Shown here: piece after piece, positions 16,853 through 25,531 of the stretch
Layout of the letters: each line of letters begins with the position of its first letter
Numbering within the stretch: position 1 is the stretch's first letter
Source: Oscillospiraceae bacterium
Lineage (GTDB): Bacteria; Bacillota; Clostridia; Oscillospirales; Oscillospiraceae
Direction: 5' to 3'
DNA length: 64,000 nt
Assembly: GCA_017479425.1 (NCBI GenBank)
Contig: JAFVCD010000019.1
Location: 53,718 to 117,717 of the forward strand
The notes under the pieces: model-generated
What the model was told of the DNA's origin: nothing
The model's input: the letters and a program-made list of their open reading frames with translations, nothing else
Database searches by the model: none
Translations under genes and position numbers: made by a program

Positions 16853-17872
16853 TCAGTTGAAGCTGACGAATTTGTTTGCGACCTTATATCCCCACTTTGC
16901 GATATCCCTGCCGGGCTTGCCGGGCAGATTCATCGCAATGCCGTAGAAGCCGTAGCGTATCTTCTTATACTCCCACGGGTGGTTCTCCTTGAGCCACGCC
17001 CACAGCTCCGCCTTCTTCGCGAGAAGCTCCTCCGAGCCGTCGATTAGGCAGAGAACGCTCGATACCGTCGTGATTATCTCCTGATAGTCGAGAATGACCT
17101 TCTGCTGCTTCGGGTGCTTTATGCTTGCGACGTCGACCTGCTCGAAAAGCTCCTTATTGACTCTCAGCTGCTGGTCGATGCGCTTTATCATAGTCGCCTG
17201 CTGGACGGACTGATCGTCGCGGCCGATAAAATAGTGGTAGAAGTTTACGTTCAGATAGTACATCGTTTCGACGTCCTTGAGCGGCACCGTCGCGTAGATG
17301 TTGTCGACATAGAAGGTGTGCTTCGGCATTACCATTCCGCTCTTGATGAGCACCTCGCGGCGGTAGATCATAGCGTGCATGAGCATATAGTGGCCGACCT
17401 CGAAGTGTCCGAACTCATCCCATGTAAAGACCTTGTTCACCGGAAAAGCGCTGCGGTAGTCGATAGACTGCTTCTTCTCTACTCCGACCTTATCGTAGAC
17501 AAAGTTCGAGATGAGCAGGTCGACCGGCTTCTCCATTTTTGAGAACTCGCGGAGCTTGCCGAGAATCTGACGGAGAACGTCCTCGTCCACCCAGTCGTCG
17601 GAGTCCACTACCTTGAAATACAACCCCGTGGCGTTGGCGAGACCCTTCATGCACGCGCCGCCGTGACCGGCGTTCTCCTGATGCACAGCCTTGACTATCG
17701 TCGGGTATCTCTCTGCCCACGAATCGGCTATCTCGGCGGTATTGTCCTTAGTAGAGCCGTCGTTGACTATGATGACCTCCATATCCTCGCCGCCGGATAC
17801 GAGAGTCGAAATGCAGTGGTCCATATATGCGGCGGAATTAAAGCAGGGTACTGCAACGCTCAGTAATTTCAC
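16853..17872 (-). CDS. Family 2 glycosyltransferase, partner of glf
   Basis: A 339-residue GT-A protein. It starts with SVAVPCFNSAAYMDHCISTL, continues with VIIVNDGSTKDNT (nucleotide-sugar binding) and has the metal-binding DSDDWVDEDVL. The C-terminal half is helical with no obvious membrane anchor. The start codon is GTG (17872), preceded by TTGGAGG. Its placement directly before glf suggests it transfers galactofuranose, but acceptor and donor are inferred only from this pairing. Confidence 0.88.
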   Translation of the reverse strand: MKLLSVAVPCFNSAAYMDHCISTLVSGGEDMEVIIVNDGSTKDNTAEIADSWAERYPTIVKAVHQENAGHGGACMKGLANATGLYFKVVDSDDWVDEDVLRQILGKLREFSKMEKPVDLLISNFVYDKVGVEKKQSIDYRSAFPVNKVFTWDEFGHFEVGHYMLMHAMIYRREVLIKSGMVMPKHTFYVDNIYATVPLKDVETMYYLNVNFYHYFIGRDDQSVQQATMIKRIDQQLRVNKELFEQVDVASIKHPKQQKVILDYQEIITTVSSVLCLIDGSEELLAKKAELWAWLKENHPWEYKKIRYGFYGIAMNLPGKPGRDIAKWGYKVANKFVSFN

Positions 17873-17906
17873 GTTACTACCTCCAATAGTTTAGTCTTGT
17901 CTTTTT

Positions 17907-17935
17907 ATTATACACCACGGTGACGTATTTTCCAA
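17907..17935 (-). promoter_or_regulatory. Promoter of the GT2-glf operon
   Basis: On the minus strand TTGGAA (17930-17935), a 17-base spacer and a perfect TATAAT (17907-17912). The palindrome at 17941-17960 begins 6 bases upstream of the -35. Confidence 0.75.
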
Positions 17936-17940
17936 GTCAG

Positions 17941-17972
17941 TTTTCCACAAATGTGGAAAAATTTTATCCACA
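17941..17972. promoter_or_regulatory. Cluster of DnaA-box-like sites / palindromic operator
   Basis: TTTTCCACA (17941-17949) and TGTGGAAAA (17952-17960) form a perfect inverted repeat with a 2-base centre. A consensus DnaA box TTATCCACA follows at 17964-17972. They are upstream of the GT2-glf promoter and next to an AT-rich stretch (17998-18060). They could be DnaA sites or an operator for an unknown regulator. No dnaA, dnaN or other origin genes are near. Confidence 0.4.
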
Positions 17973-18060
17973 ATGGGGTTTTGGAAGTGAAAAATGCCGT
18001 TGATTTCCTATTTATGTGTATGTGTTTATTTATTTGTGTGTTTTAGTTTATAGTTAGATA

Positions 18061-18378
18061 TCATGTGATGCGCCTCAGAGCGTCGATCCTCTCCCACGAT
18101 TCCATCGATTTCGGCTCCCTGCCTGCATTTCGCTCGTCGCGGCAGTAGACGGCATAACGGCGCTTTAGGCACGTTTCCTCGTACTTGCGAGCGTCTGTGT
18201 CGATTTTTGACCTCAGAAAGCTGAACACAGCGCCGGGTATCCCCACAAGCCTCGGCTCCGTTCCGTTCATGCTGTACTCTATAATCGCGCGGAAGAGCAC
18301 TCCGCAGTCCTCGTCAGTCATCAGCTCGAGCGAGGGCTTTATATCGTGGTATATCATCACACCGGGTTTCTTTGACAT
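18061..18378 (-). CDS. DUF6291-like small protein (phage-replication-associated family)
   Basis: A 105-residue protein starting KPGVMIYHDIKPSLELMTDED, with a helical core (CGVLFRAIIEYSMNGTEPRL, FSFLRSKIDTDARKYEETCLKRR) and the basic tail typical of a family often found near primase or helicase genes in prophages and elements. Here no replication partners are adjacent, so it is a stand-alone chromosomal copy. GGAGGCGGGAT precedes the ATG. A short MITE-like repeat lies 18 bases upstream. Function unknown. Confidence 0.7.
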   Translation of the reverse strand: MSKKPGVMIYHDIKPSLELMTDEDCGVLFRAIIEYSMNGTEPRLVGIPGAVFSFLRSKIDTDARKYEETCLKRRYAVYCRDERNAGREPKSMESWERIDALRRIT

Positions 18379-18396
18379 ATCCCGCCTCCTTTTTTA

Positions 18397-18463
18397 ATAC
18401 CAACCCCTAATCAAAATCTTCAATTCGCGCGCTCGGTTAAAGCTTTTAATCAGGGATTAGTAT
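18397..18463. repeat. MITE-like element, internally deleted 67-bp copy
   Basis: The ends ATACCAACCCCTAATC and GATTAGTAT, plus the flanking CAATTCGCGCGC and CTCGGTTAAAGC, match the two terminal regions of the 161-bp element seen at 22182-22342 and 30425-30585. The central hairpin is missing, and the copy is in the opposite orientation. It lies between the DUF6291-like gene and the ICMT-like gene. Confidence 0.8.
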
Positions 18464-18518
18464 AAGACGAGTATATCATATTGTTGAGATAAGATCAAGG
18501 TAAGATAGAAAAATAATC

Positions 18519-19187
18519 TCACCAGATAAGCGGTATCAATCTCCAGCGCACCCTGGCGCGGTACTCCTCATAGCCGGAAAGCTCGGCAGAGAGCAGCTTC
18601 TCCTCTCCGATGATGCGAACAACGATGATGGGGATGTATACGAGCATAATATAAAAGCCGATGAGCGAGCCGAGAATAAGCGGCATGGCGAGGAACATAA
18701 GAACGGAAGCGGAGTACATCGGATGGCGCACGATGCCGTAGAGTCCGGTATCGACTACCCTCTGTCCCTCCTGAATCTCAACGGTGCGGGAGATGTATTC
18801 GTTCTCGCGCAGGATTTCGGCAAACACGCCGTAGCCGATGAGGAACACGGCGGAGGCTATAAAGACCGCCTCATTCGAGAGCTTCGACCAGCCGAAGCGG
18901 TAATCGAGTCCGCTGACAATAAACGCTGCGACGAACATCACGCCCGAGAGCGCGATTACGATGACCTGCACGCCCTCCTCGCGCTCTGTGAGCCGCTTTT
19001 TAAGAAGCTCCGGCGCAAGGCGCAGCATTATGAGTCCGCCGATGAGCATCGGAATGAAGAGCAGCGCCATAAATATCCAGCCGCGGGTGAAGCTCATGGA
19101 GCCTGCCGGAATAAATACGAGAGCCGCGACGAGAATCACGCCGGAAATGTACTTTACAAGAGCGCTTTTTATGAGTTTTTTATCCAT
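18519..19187 (-). CDS. Isoprenylcysteine carboxyl methyltransferase-like (PEMT/ICMT family) membrane protein
   Basis: A 222-residue membrane protein with about five to six hydrophobic segments. The C-terminal half has the family's SAM-binding region: VDTGLYGIVRHPMYSASVL and the conserved EEKLLSAELSGYEEYRARVRWR. Bacterial members methylate unknown small or lipid substrates, and no prenylated protein substrate is evident. It is divergent from metK, the SAM synthetase, with 81 bases between them. That is a suggestive but unproven link, since the enzyme would consume SAM. Confidence 0.85.
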   Translation of the reverse strand: MDKKLIKSALVKYISGVILVAALVFIPAGSMSFTRGWIFMALLFIPMLIGGLIMLRLAPELLKKRLTEREEGVQVIVIALSGVMFVAAFIVSGLDYRFGWSKLSNEAVFIASAVFLIGYGVFAEILRENEYISRTVEIQEGQRVVDTGLYGIVRHPMYSASVLMFLAMPLILGSLIGFYIMLVYIPIIVVRIIGEEKLLSAELSGYEEYRARVRWRLIPLIW

Positions 19188-19206
19188 GTTGACCGCCTCT
19201 CACCTA

Positions 19207-19235
19207 TTGCATTTGCGCGCGAAATATGATAGTAT
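19207..19235 (+). promoter_or_regulatory. metK promoter
   Basis: TTGCAT (19207-19212), a 17-base spacer and TAGTAT (19230-19235). The leader is only about 27 bases, so there is no room for a SAM riboswitch. Confidence 0.65.
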
Positions 19236-19268
19236 TGTTTGAATTAAATTATAAAGGAAAGATATGTA

Positions 19269-20432
19269 ATGCGCAAATATTATTTCACATCAGAATCTGT
19301 GACCGAGGGCCATCCGGACAAGGTCTGCGACCTCATCTCCGACGCTGTTCTCGACGCTATACTCAAAGAGGATCCGATGGGCCGCGTTGCCTGCGAGACC
19401 ACCGCCTCCACCGGCCTTATCCACATCATGGGCGAAATAAGCACCACAAGCTACGTTGAGATCGGCAAGATCGCCCGCGAGACGATCCGCGAGATCGGCT
19501 ACACCGGCGGTGCCGGCGGCTTCGACGCAGACTCCTGCGGCGTTATAGTGAACATCGACGAGCAGAGCCCCGACATAGCGCAGGGCGTAAACAAGGCGCA
19601 GGACGGCGACGATAACGGAGCCGGCGATCAGGGCATGATGTTCGGCTACGCAGTAAATGAAACGCCGGAGCTTATGCCGATGGCGCTCAGTCTCTCCCAT
19701 AAGCTCGCAAAAAGACTCACCGATGTGCGTAAAAGCGGGCTTCTCCCCTATCTCAGACCCGACGGAAAGACGCAGGTAACTGTCGAATACGGCGAGGACG
19801 GCAAGATTTTCCGCATCGAGGCTGTCGTGGTATCAACTCAGCACTCGGAGGAGGCTGAGCTCGACGCCATCCGCAGGGATATGATCGAGCACGTTATAAA
19901 GCCTGTTATCCCCGCCGGGCTTCTCGATGAGGAAACCAAGATCTTCGTAAACCCCACCGGCCGCTTTGTAATCGGCGGCCCTCAGGGCGACAGCGGTCTG
20001 ACCGGAAGAAAGATCATAGTCGATACCTACGGCGGCGCCGCTCCCCACGGCGGCGGCTGCTTCTCCGGAAAGGATCCGACGAAGGTCGACCGCAGCGCAG
20101 CCTATGCCGCGCGCTGGGCGGCGAAGAACGTCGTTGCCGCCGGACTTGCCGACAAGTGCCAGATCCAGCTTGCCTACGCCATCGGCGTTGCGAAGCCCGT
20201 CAGCGTGCTCGTTGAGACCTTCGGCACCGGAAAGTACCCCGACGAGGTCATTGAGAACGCCGTCAGGAAGGTTTTTGATTTCCGCCCGACCGCGATAATC
20301 CGCGCGCTCGACCTCCGCAGACCGATCTACAAGCAAATCGCCGCCTACGGTCACATGGGCCGCGAGGATGTGGACGTGCCCTGGGAAAAGACTGACAGAG
20401 TGGACGAGCTTTTAGAGGCAGTAAAGCAGTAA
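19269..20432 (+). CDS. metK: S-adenosylmethionine synthetase
   Basis: This 387-residue enzyme makes SAM from methionine and ATP. Signatures are [19 protein letters not shown] (ATP/metal site), [12 protein letters not shown] and the phosphate-binding [19 protein letters not shown]. Length is normal and all three repeats of the fold are present. AAAGGAA precedes the start. The bases just before the start read ATGTAATG, so an upstream ATG-TAA start-stop overlaps the real ATG by two bases. A terminator follows 10 bases after the stop, so the gene is monocistronic. Confidence 0.98.
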   Translation: MRKYYFTSESVTEGHPDKVCDLISDAVLDAILKEDPMGRVACETTASTGLIHIMGEISTTSYVEIGKIARETIREIGYTGGAGGFDADSCGVIVNIDEQSPDIAQGVNKAQDGDDNGAGDQGMMFGYAVNETPELMPMALSLSHKLAKRLTDVRKSGLLPYLRPDGKTQVTVEYGEDGKIFRIEAVVVSTQHSEEAELDAIRRDMIEHVIKPVIPAGLLDEETKIFVNPTGRFVIGGPQGDSGLTGRKIIVDTYGGAAPHGGGCFSGKDPTKVDRSAAYAARWAAKNVVAAGLADKCQIQLAYAIGVAKPVSVLVETFGTGKYPDEVIENAVRKVFDFRPTAIIRALDLRRPIYKQIAAYGHMGREDVDVPWEKTDRVDELLEAVKQ

Positions 20433-20442
20433 AATAATAATG

Positions 20443-20473
20443 AGGCGCTTCCGTTTTTCGGAGGCGCCTTTTT
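20443..20473. terminator. Terminator between metK and fhs
   Basis: AGGCGCTTCCG (20443-20453) pairs at 10 of 11 positions with CGGAGGCGCCT (20459-20469), followed by five Ts. It lies between convergent genes and may act both ways. Confidence 0.85.
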
Positions 20474-20479
20474 ATTGTA

Positions 20480-22156
20480 TCAGAACAGTCCCGTGATCCT
20501 TCCGCTCTCGTCGACGTCGATACGCTCTGCGGCGGGGGATTTTGGAAGTCCGGGCATCGTCATTATCTCGCCCGTGAGCGCGACTATAAAGCCCGCTCCC
20601 GCAGAAACCTTGAGATTGCGGACAGTTACCGTGAAGCCCTCCGGCGCACCGAGGAGCGCCGGATCGTCGGAGAACGAATACTGCGTTTTTGCGACGCAGA
20701 TAGGAAGCTTTCCGAAGCCGAGGGCGGTCAGCTGCTTTGCCTGCTTCTTCGCCGCGGCGGTCAGCTCCGCGCCCGCGCCGCCGTAGATTCTGCGCGCGAT
20801 GGCGTTCAGCTTATTTTCGATGGTATCCTCGAGGTCGTAGGAGAATTTAAAGTCGCCCTTCTCCTCCTCGCACAGGCGCACGACCTCGCGCGCGAGCGCC
20901 TCGCCGCCCTTGCCGCCCTCAGCCCAGACGGTGGAGAGCACGGTATTCACGCCGAGAGCGCGGCACTTTGCGATTATGAAGTCGATTTCCGCGTCCGTAT
21001 CGGTCGGAAAGCGGTTTACAGCGACCACGCACGGCAGATGATAGACGTTTTTTATATTGGAAACGTGCCGCAGAAGGTTCGGCACTCCCCTCTCCAGCGC
21101 CGCGAGATCCTCGGTCTGGAGAGCTTTTTTATCGAGGCCGCCGTGCATTTTGAGGGCGCGGACGGTGGCGACGACCACCACCGCGTCGGGCGTTAGCCCG
21201 GCAGTGCGGCACTTTATGTCGAGAAACTTCTCAGCGCCGAGGTCTGCGCCGAAGCCCGCCTCCGTAACGGTGTAGTCGCCCATTTTGAGCGCCATGCGCG
21301 TTGCGATAACGCTGTTGCAGCCGTGGGCGATGTTGGCAAACGGGCCGCCGTGGACAAACGCGGGCGTTCCCTCGAGCGTCTGGACGAGATTCGGCTTCAG
21401 CGCGTCCTTTAAGAGCGCCGCCATCGCGCCGACTGCCTTCAGGTCGGAGGCGGTAACGGGTCTGTCGTCGTAGGTGTAGCCGACGATTATGCGCCCGAGG
21501 CGCTCCTTCAGGTCGGTTATCGAGGTTGCAAGGCAGAACACAGCCATTATTTCGCTCGCAACTGTGATATCAAAGCCGTCCTCGCGCGGCGTGCCGTTCG
21601 GCTTTCCGCCGAGACCGTCGACCACGAAGCGAAGCTGGCGGTCGTTCATATCTACGCAGCGCTTCCACGTTATCCTGCGCGGGTCGATGCCGAGGGCGTT
21701 GCCCTGCTGAATATGGTTATCGAGCATCGCGGCAAGGAGGTTGTTCGCCGCGCCGATGGCGTGAAAATCGCCGGTGAAGTGGAGATTTATATCCTCCATC
21801 GGCACTACCTGCGCGTACCCGCCGCCCGCGGCTCCGCCCTTTACGCCGAACACCGGCCCGAGCGAGGGCTCGCGGAGAGCGACGGTGACGTTCTTGCCGA
21901 TTCGCTTGAGTCCGTCCGCAAGTCCGACGGTGGTGGTGGTCTTACCCTCTCCCGCCGGCGTCGGTGTTATCGCGGTGACGAGCACCAGCTTGCCGTCCGG
22001 GCGGTCGGTTTCCCTTAAGAGGTCGAGCGAGACCTTAGCCTTGTATCTTCCGTACTGCTCTATGTATTTTTCGTCGAGATTTGCGCGCCTTGCTATCTCG
22101 GTTATGGGCTGCATCGGGGTTCTCTGTGCTATTTCAATGTCAGATAGATATTCCAT
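20480..22156 (-). CDS. fhs: Formate-tetrahydrofolate ligase
   Basis: A 558-residue ATP-dependent ligase that makes 10-formyl-THF, the formyl donor of AICAR transformylase encoded upstream. The P-loop [18 protein letters not shown] near residue 65 and the family blocks [40 protein letters not shown] and [17 protein letters not shown]-like sequence are present. GGAGG precedes the ATG at 22156. The 222-base gap from the purH-like gene contains a MITE copy, so it is unclear whether fhs is still co-transcribed with the ZTP-controlled genes. Confidence 0.97.
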   Translation of the reverse strand: MEYLSDIEIAQRTPMQPITEIARRANLDEKYIEQYGRYKAKVSLDLLRETDRPDGKLVLVTAITPTPAGEGKTTTTVGLADGLKRIGKNVTVALREPSLGPVFGVKGGAAGGGYAQVVPMEDINLHFTGDFHAIGAANNLLAAMLDNHIQQGNALGIDPRRITWKRCVDMNDRQLRFVVDGLGGKPNGTPREDGFDITVASEIMAVFCLATSITDLKERLGRIIVGYTYDDRPVTASDLKAVGAMAALLKDALKPNLVQTLEGTPAFVHGGPFANIAHGCNSVIATRMALKMGDYTVTEAGFGADLGAEKFLDIKCRTAGLTPDAVVVVATVRALKMHGGLDKKALQTEDLAALERGVPNLLRHVSNIKNVYHLPCVVAVNRFPTDTDAEIDFIIAKCRALGVNTVLSTVWAEGGKGGEALAREVVRLCEEEKGDFKFSYDLEDTIENKLNAIARRIYGGAGAELTAAAKKQAKQLTALGFGKLPICVAKTQYSFSDDPALLGAPEGFTVTVRNLKVSAGAGFIVALTGEIMTMPGLPKSPAAERIDVDESGRITGLF

Positions 22157-22181
22157 TTCGCGCCTCCGTGAAGCATATTTA

Positions 22182-22342
22182 ATACTAATCCCTGATTAAA
22201 AGCTTTAACCGAGCGCGCAGAATTTTTTGCGTCATACAAGGCGTCCGGTGCAGACAATACTTTGTGTATTATCAAGCCGGATAACGAAGTATGACGCGAA
22301 AAGGGCAAGCGCGAATTTAAGATTTTGATTAGGGGTTAGTAT
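22182..22342. repeat. MITE-like element, full 161-bp copy
   Basis: The termini ATACTAATCCCTGATTAAAA and (inverted) ATACTAACCCCTAATCAAAA form imperfect inverted repeats of about 20 bases. Inside, GCGTCATAC pairs with GTATGACGC, and a nested stem forms around CCGG...CCGG, so the element can fold into one long hairpin. It is nearly identical to 30425-30585 over the same 161 bases. No coding capacity. Confidence 0.88.
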
Positions 22343-22378
22343 AAGCTATTTTAATCCTGATTTCCGCTTTTGTAAAGC

Positions 22379-23563
22379 TCAATGATGGAAAAGCCGCATT
22401 CCGGTAAACGAGAGCGTCATGCCGTATTTATCGCAGGCGGAGATGACAGCGTCGTCGCGCACAGAGCCGCCCGGCTCTGCGATATACGATACGCCCGATT
22501 TTTTCGCGCGCTCGATGTTGTCGGAGAACGGGAAAAATGCGTCAGAGCCGAGGGAAACGCCGGTTATCGTATCGAGATACGCCCTCTGCTCCTCAGCGGT
22601 AAACGGCTCGGGCTTCTCTGTGAAATACCGCTCCCAGACGCCGTCCGCGCAGACGTCCTCCTCGTTTTTGTTGATGTAGCCGTCTATCGCGTTGTCGCGG
22701 TCGGCTCTGCCGAGGTCGGGTCGGAACGGCAGATTCAGCACCCTGTCGGACTGGCGGAGAAACCACGTATCCGCCTTCGACCCCGCAAGACGCGTGCAGT
22801 GGATGCGGCTCTGCTGACCCGCTCCGACGCCGATCGCCGCGCCGTCATAGGCGAAGCAGACGGAGTTCGACTGCGTGTATTTGAGCGTAATGAGCGCGAC
22901 CAAAAGGTCGCGGCGGGCGCTCTCGGGCAGGTTTTTATTCGCTGAAACGAGGTTATTGAGAGAGTCGGGCGTGATTTTATAATCGTTCCGCCCCTGCTCG
23001 AAGGTAACGCCGAAAACCGTCTTGCGCTCCTGCGGCTCTGGAACATAGCTCGGGTCGATTTTCACCACGTTGTAGCCGCCCCTGCGCTTCTTTTTCAGTA
23101 TTTCGAGCGCCTCCGGCGTGTACGACGGCGCGATGACGCCGTCCGACACCTCGCGCTTTATGAGGCGCGCCGTCACCTCGTCGCACTCGTCGCTGAGCGC
23201 TATCCAGTCTCCGAAGGAGCACATTCTGTCGGCGCCGCGCGCTCTCGCGTAGGCGCAGGCTATCGGGGAGGAGTCAAGCCCCGTTATATCGTCGACAAAC
23301 GAGGCTCTTTTGAGCTTTTCGCTGAGCGGAAGCCCCACCGCCGCGCCAGCCGGCGAGACGTGCTTGAAGGACGCTGCAGAAGGAAGTCCCGTCGCCTCCC
23401 TGAGCTCCTTGACGAGCTGCCAGGAGTTGAGCGCGTCGAGGAGGTTTATATAGCCCGGTCTGCCGTTCAGCATCTCAACGGGCAGGTCGGCGCCGGAATC
23501 CATAAAGATTTTAGCAGGCTTCTGATTAGGATTGCAGCCGTATTTGAGTTCAAATTCCTTCAT
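22379..23563 (-). CDS. Stand-alone AICAR transformylase (PurH C-terminal domain type)
   Basis: A 394-residue protein corresponding to the transformylase half of PurH. It transfers a formyl group from 10-formyl-THF to AICAR. It starts FELKYGCNPNQKPA and has GLPSAASFKHVSPAGAA, the K-H pair used in catalysis, and QSNSVCFAYDGAAIGVGAGQQSR. The N-terminal IMP cyclohydrolase (MGS-like) domain of normal PurH (~520 residues) is absent. That reaction is supplied by the PurO protein encoded 2 bases upstream. The protein belongs to the shorter clostridial AICARFT group. Confidence 0.93.
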   Translation of the reverse strand: MKEFELKYGCNPNQKPAKIFMDSGADLPVEMLNGRPGYINLLDALNSWQLVKELREATGLPSAASFKHVSPAGAAVGLPLSEKLKRASFVDDITGLDSSPIACAYARARGADRMCSFGDWIALSDECDEVTARLIKREVSDGVIAPSYTPEALEILKKKRRGGYNVVKIDPSYVPEPQERKTVFGVTFEQGRNDYKITPDSLNNLVSANKNLPESARRDLLVALITLKYTQSNSVCFAYDGAAIGVGAGQQSRIHCTRLAGSKADTWFLRQSDRVLNLPFRPDLGRADRDNAIDGYINKNEEDVCADGVWERYFTEKPEPFTAEEQRAYLDTITGVSLGSDAFFPFSDNIERAKKSGVSYIAEPGGSVRDDAVISACDKYGMTLSFTGMRLFHH

Positions 23564-23565
23564 TT

Positions 23566-24198
23566 TCAGTCCCCCAGATTTTTATTGTAAAGCGTGACTT
23601 CGCCGTTTATGTTCGCGTAGAGCGCGACCTTGTTATCCTTGTTCAGCGCCTCCCAGACCTCACGAGGCTCGGGCATATCTATCTCCATCGGCTCGCCTCT
23701 GAACGAGGGCAGCGGGTCGCCGTCAGATTCATAGGTGCTTATGAAATACCCCTTTCCCTCGCTCACGCCCTCGTAGGCAAAGAACGAGCGCTGACAGCGA
23801 CCGTCGGCGCGCTTCAGAATGGATATCTCAAAGCTGCCGTCGGGGTTGAGGATCGCCGATATGCGCGGGGTGTAGTTCGGCTCGTCCGGCTCGTACTCGC
23901 GGCTCTCGAGCGCTCTGCGGAATTCGCCGAAAGCGACTATCGTATCGGTCTGGTCGCCGTTTGTGACGACGAGGCTTTCCCCCATTCTGCGCACCGGATT
24001 GTAGATTATAAGGCTCGGGTCGCGCATTTTCGCCTCGTCGAAGGCTTTTGTGCGGATGCCGTCCGGCGTGCGCTCGAATACGCGGTTGCGGCTATTCTCG
24101 CTCCTGCCCATTATAAAATAGTAGACTCTGCCGCGCCCCACGATTATTCCGCGCCCGGGATAGGGGTTGGTTCTCAGAAATTTCAATAAATCTGCCAT
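23566..24198 (-). CDS. purO: IMP cyclohydrolase, PurO type
   Basis: A 210-residue protein similar to the archaeal-type IMP cyclohydrolase PurO, which closes the ring of FAICAR to IMP. It has the alpha/beta/beta/alpha Ntn-like pattern, with GRGIIVGRGRVYYFIMGRSE near the start, the RVF and DPSLIIYNPVR blocks and TPRISA(I)LNPDGSFEISILK. The frame is open 11 codons further, but GAGGAGGTA lies just before the ATG at 24198, and the region above it is the riboswitch terminator. It is the first gene after a ZTP riboswitch and is coupled to the AICAR transformylase. Confidence 0.9.
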   Translation of the reverse strand: MADLLKFLRTNPYPGRGIIVGRGRVYYFIMGRSENSRNRVFERTPDGIRTKAFDEAKMRDPSLIIYNPVRRMGESLVVTNGDQTDTIVAFGEFRRALESREYEPDEPNYTPRISAILNPDGSFEISILKRADGRCQRSFFAYEGVSEGKGYFISTYESDGDPLPSFRGEPMEIDMPEPREVWEALNKDNKVALYANINGEVTLYNKNLGD

Positions 24199-24218
24199 TT
24201 TGTACCTCCTCAGTATAG

Positions 24219-24321
24219 AAAAAGGGCGCACCTAACGATAAGTCAAGTGCACCCAGACGGACGGCTTTACTTCCCGCGGCTTCTCGGTGGTGCTCCACCC
24301 TTACCCGTCAGTCACCGCGGG
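24219..24321 (-). ncRNA. ZTP (pfl) riboswitch with overlapping intrinsic terminator
   Basis: Read on the minus strand, P1 is CCCGCGG (24321-24315) closed by CCGCGGG. It is followed by the hallmark GUGACUGACGG, a GGUGG/CCACC hairpin, and the 3' element CCGUCUGGGUGCA ending near 24248. The 3' GGGUGCAC (24254-24247) can instead pair with GUGCGCCC (24231-24224), which is followed by five Ts: a terminator mutually exclusive with the aptamer. ZTP, an alarmone of folate shortage made from AICAR, would therefore turn on purO, the AICAR transformylase and possibly fhs. No clear promoter is visible between the exchanger stop (24338) and the aptamer, so the promoter may lie inside that gene. Confidence 0.92.
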
Positions 24322-24337
24322 AATATTTTATTATGTA

Positions 24338-25303
24338 TTATGCGACGAACTGATACGCCGTGAACGCGACGTAGATGTAGAGAAGCGCGATGCCCTGCCA
24401 GCGCTTGAGCTTGCCGGTGGCGACTGTCGGGAGTGTCATAATGCCCATAACGAGGAACATCACCGGAATGTCGATAAGCAGGCTGGAGTTTATGCCCATC
24501 AGCATCTTCTCCGCCGGTATCTCAAAGGGGTTGATGGTTATCGCTGCGCCGGAGACAAGGACGATATTGAAGATGTTTGCGCCGATGATATTGCCGACAG
24601 AGAGCGAGCTGTGACCCTTCACAAGGCTCGTTATCGCGGTGACAAGCTCCGGAAGCGAGGTGCCGAGCGCGACCATCGTGAGTCCGATAACGGAGTCGGG
24701 TACGCCGAGCGCCTGAGCGATGAGCGTTCCGTTATCGACGAGAAGTCTCGCGCCGACTGCGATGCACGCCGCGCCGCCGACGAGGAGCACGATCTCGAGC
24801 CAGAGCGGCATTTCCTTGGTCTTCTCCTCTTCCTCAGCCTCCTCAACGGGGTTGCGCTTCATCTGGAAGAAGTTTACGACCATATAGATTACGAACATTA
24901 TAAGGAACAGAACGCCGTTCCAGCGGTAGAACCTGCCGGTAGTATAGGCAAAGCCCGCGTAGATGGCGGCGGCTATGAAGAACACGGCGACCGGGAAAAC
25001 GATCGTCTTTTTGTTCACCGCAGTGGGCTTCAGCGCGATCGTGATCGCGCTTATCAGCGCGGTGTTGCAGATTATTGAGCCGATGGCGTTGCCGTAGGAT
25101 ATGCCGGCAAGCCCCTCTATCGCCGCCTGCGAGGACACCATGACCTCCGGAAGCGTTGTGCCGATGGATACGACGGTTGCGCCGATGAGCAGCTCAGGAA
25201 GCTTGAAGCGGCGCGCGATTCCGGTGGCGCCGTCCACGAACCAGTCTCCGCCCTTGATGAGCAGAACGAGTCCCAATGCGAACAGTAAAACGGGTACTAA
25301 CAT
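24338..25303 (-). CDS. Calcium/sodium antiporter, YrbG/CaCA family
   Basis: A 321-residue protein with about ten membrane segments and two inverted alpha-repeats: GATVVSIGTTLPEVMVSSQAA with GNAIGSIICNT in the first half, and GLTMVALGTSLPELVTAITS with GNIIGANIFNI in the second. These are the ion-binding repeats of K+-independent Ca2+/Na+ exchangers. An acidic loop (EEAEEEEKTKEM) splits the halves. The ATG at 25303 follows GAGAGGAAA; the ATG 15 bases upstream includes that site and is rejected. The gene ends 17 bases before the ZTP aptamer. Confidence 0.93.
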   Translation of the reverse strand: MLVPVLLFALGLVLLIKGGDWFVDGATGIARRFKLPELLIGATVVSIGTTLPEVMVSSQAAIEGLAGISYGNAIGSIICNTALISAITIALKPTAVNKKTIVFPVAVFFIAAAIYAGFAYTTGRFYRWNGVLFLIMFVIYMVVNFFQMKRNPVEEAEEEEKTKEMPLWLEIVLLVGGAACIAVGARLLVDNGTLIAQALGVPDSVIGLTMVALGTSLPELVTAITSLVKGHSSLSVGNIIGANIFNIVLVSGAAITINPFEIPAEKMLMGINSSLLIDIPVMFLVMGIMTLPTVATGKLKRWQGIALLYIYVAFTAYQFVA

Positions 25304-25338
25304 CAAATTTCCTCTCATTTCATATTAAAAGTTAATCT

Positions 25339-25367
25339 ATTTTAATACGAACGCGCGAAGTTGTCAA
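25339..25367 (-). promoter_or_regulatory. Promoter of the Ca2+/Na+ antiporter
   Basis: On the minus strand TTGACA (25362-25367), a 17-base spacer and TAAAAT (25339-25344). Confidence 0.8.
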
Positions 25368-25374
25368 CATTCAC

Positions 25375-25403
25375 TTGAAACGCCCGACGGAGTATGGTAC
25401 AAT
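25375..25403 (+). promoter_or_regulatory. Promoter of the HAD-MFS-GDPD-amylase operon
   Basis: TTGAAA (25375-25380), a 17-base spacer and TACAAT (25398-25403). The two divergent -35 boxes are only 7 bases apart. The expected start near 25410 leaves a T-rich leader of about 120 bases with no recognised structure. Confidence 0.78.
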
Positions 25404-25531
25404 ATGTGCAAAGCGCTTATATTTCAAGCTTTTCCGCTCTTTTTTGCAAATTTTGCATTTTTCTCAAAAGGGCGGTTTTTGTTTCGATTTTTGCTGATTT
25501 CTTGATTTTTTTCGCAGAAAGCGGTGATTAT

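Noticed and set aside
19207-19268. SAM riboswitch ahead of metK
   Set aside because: The leader from the predicted start is about 27 bases, too short for any known SAM aptamer.
25394-25531. Start of the HAD phosphatase at ATG 25394
   Set aside because: The ATG lies between the -35 and -10 boxes of the predicted promoter, so it is not transcribed. The extra hydrophobic residues have no family counterpart.
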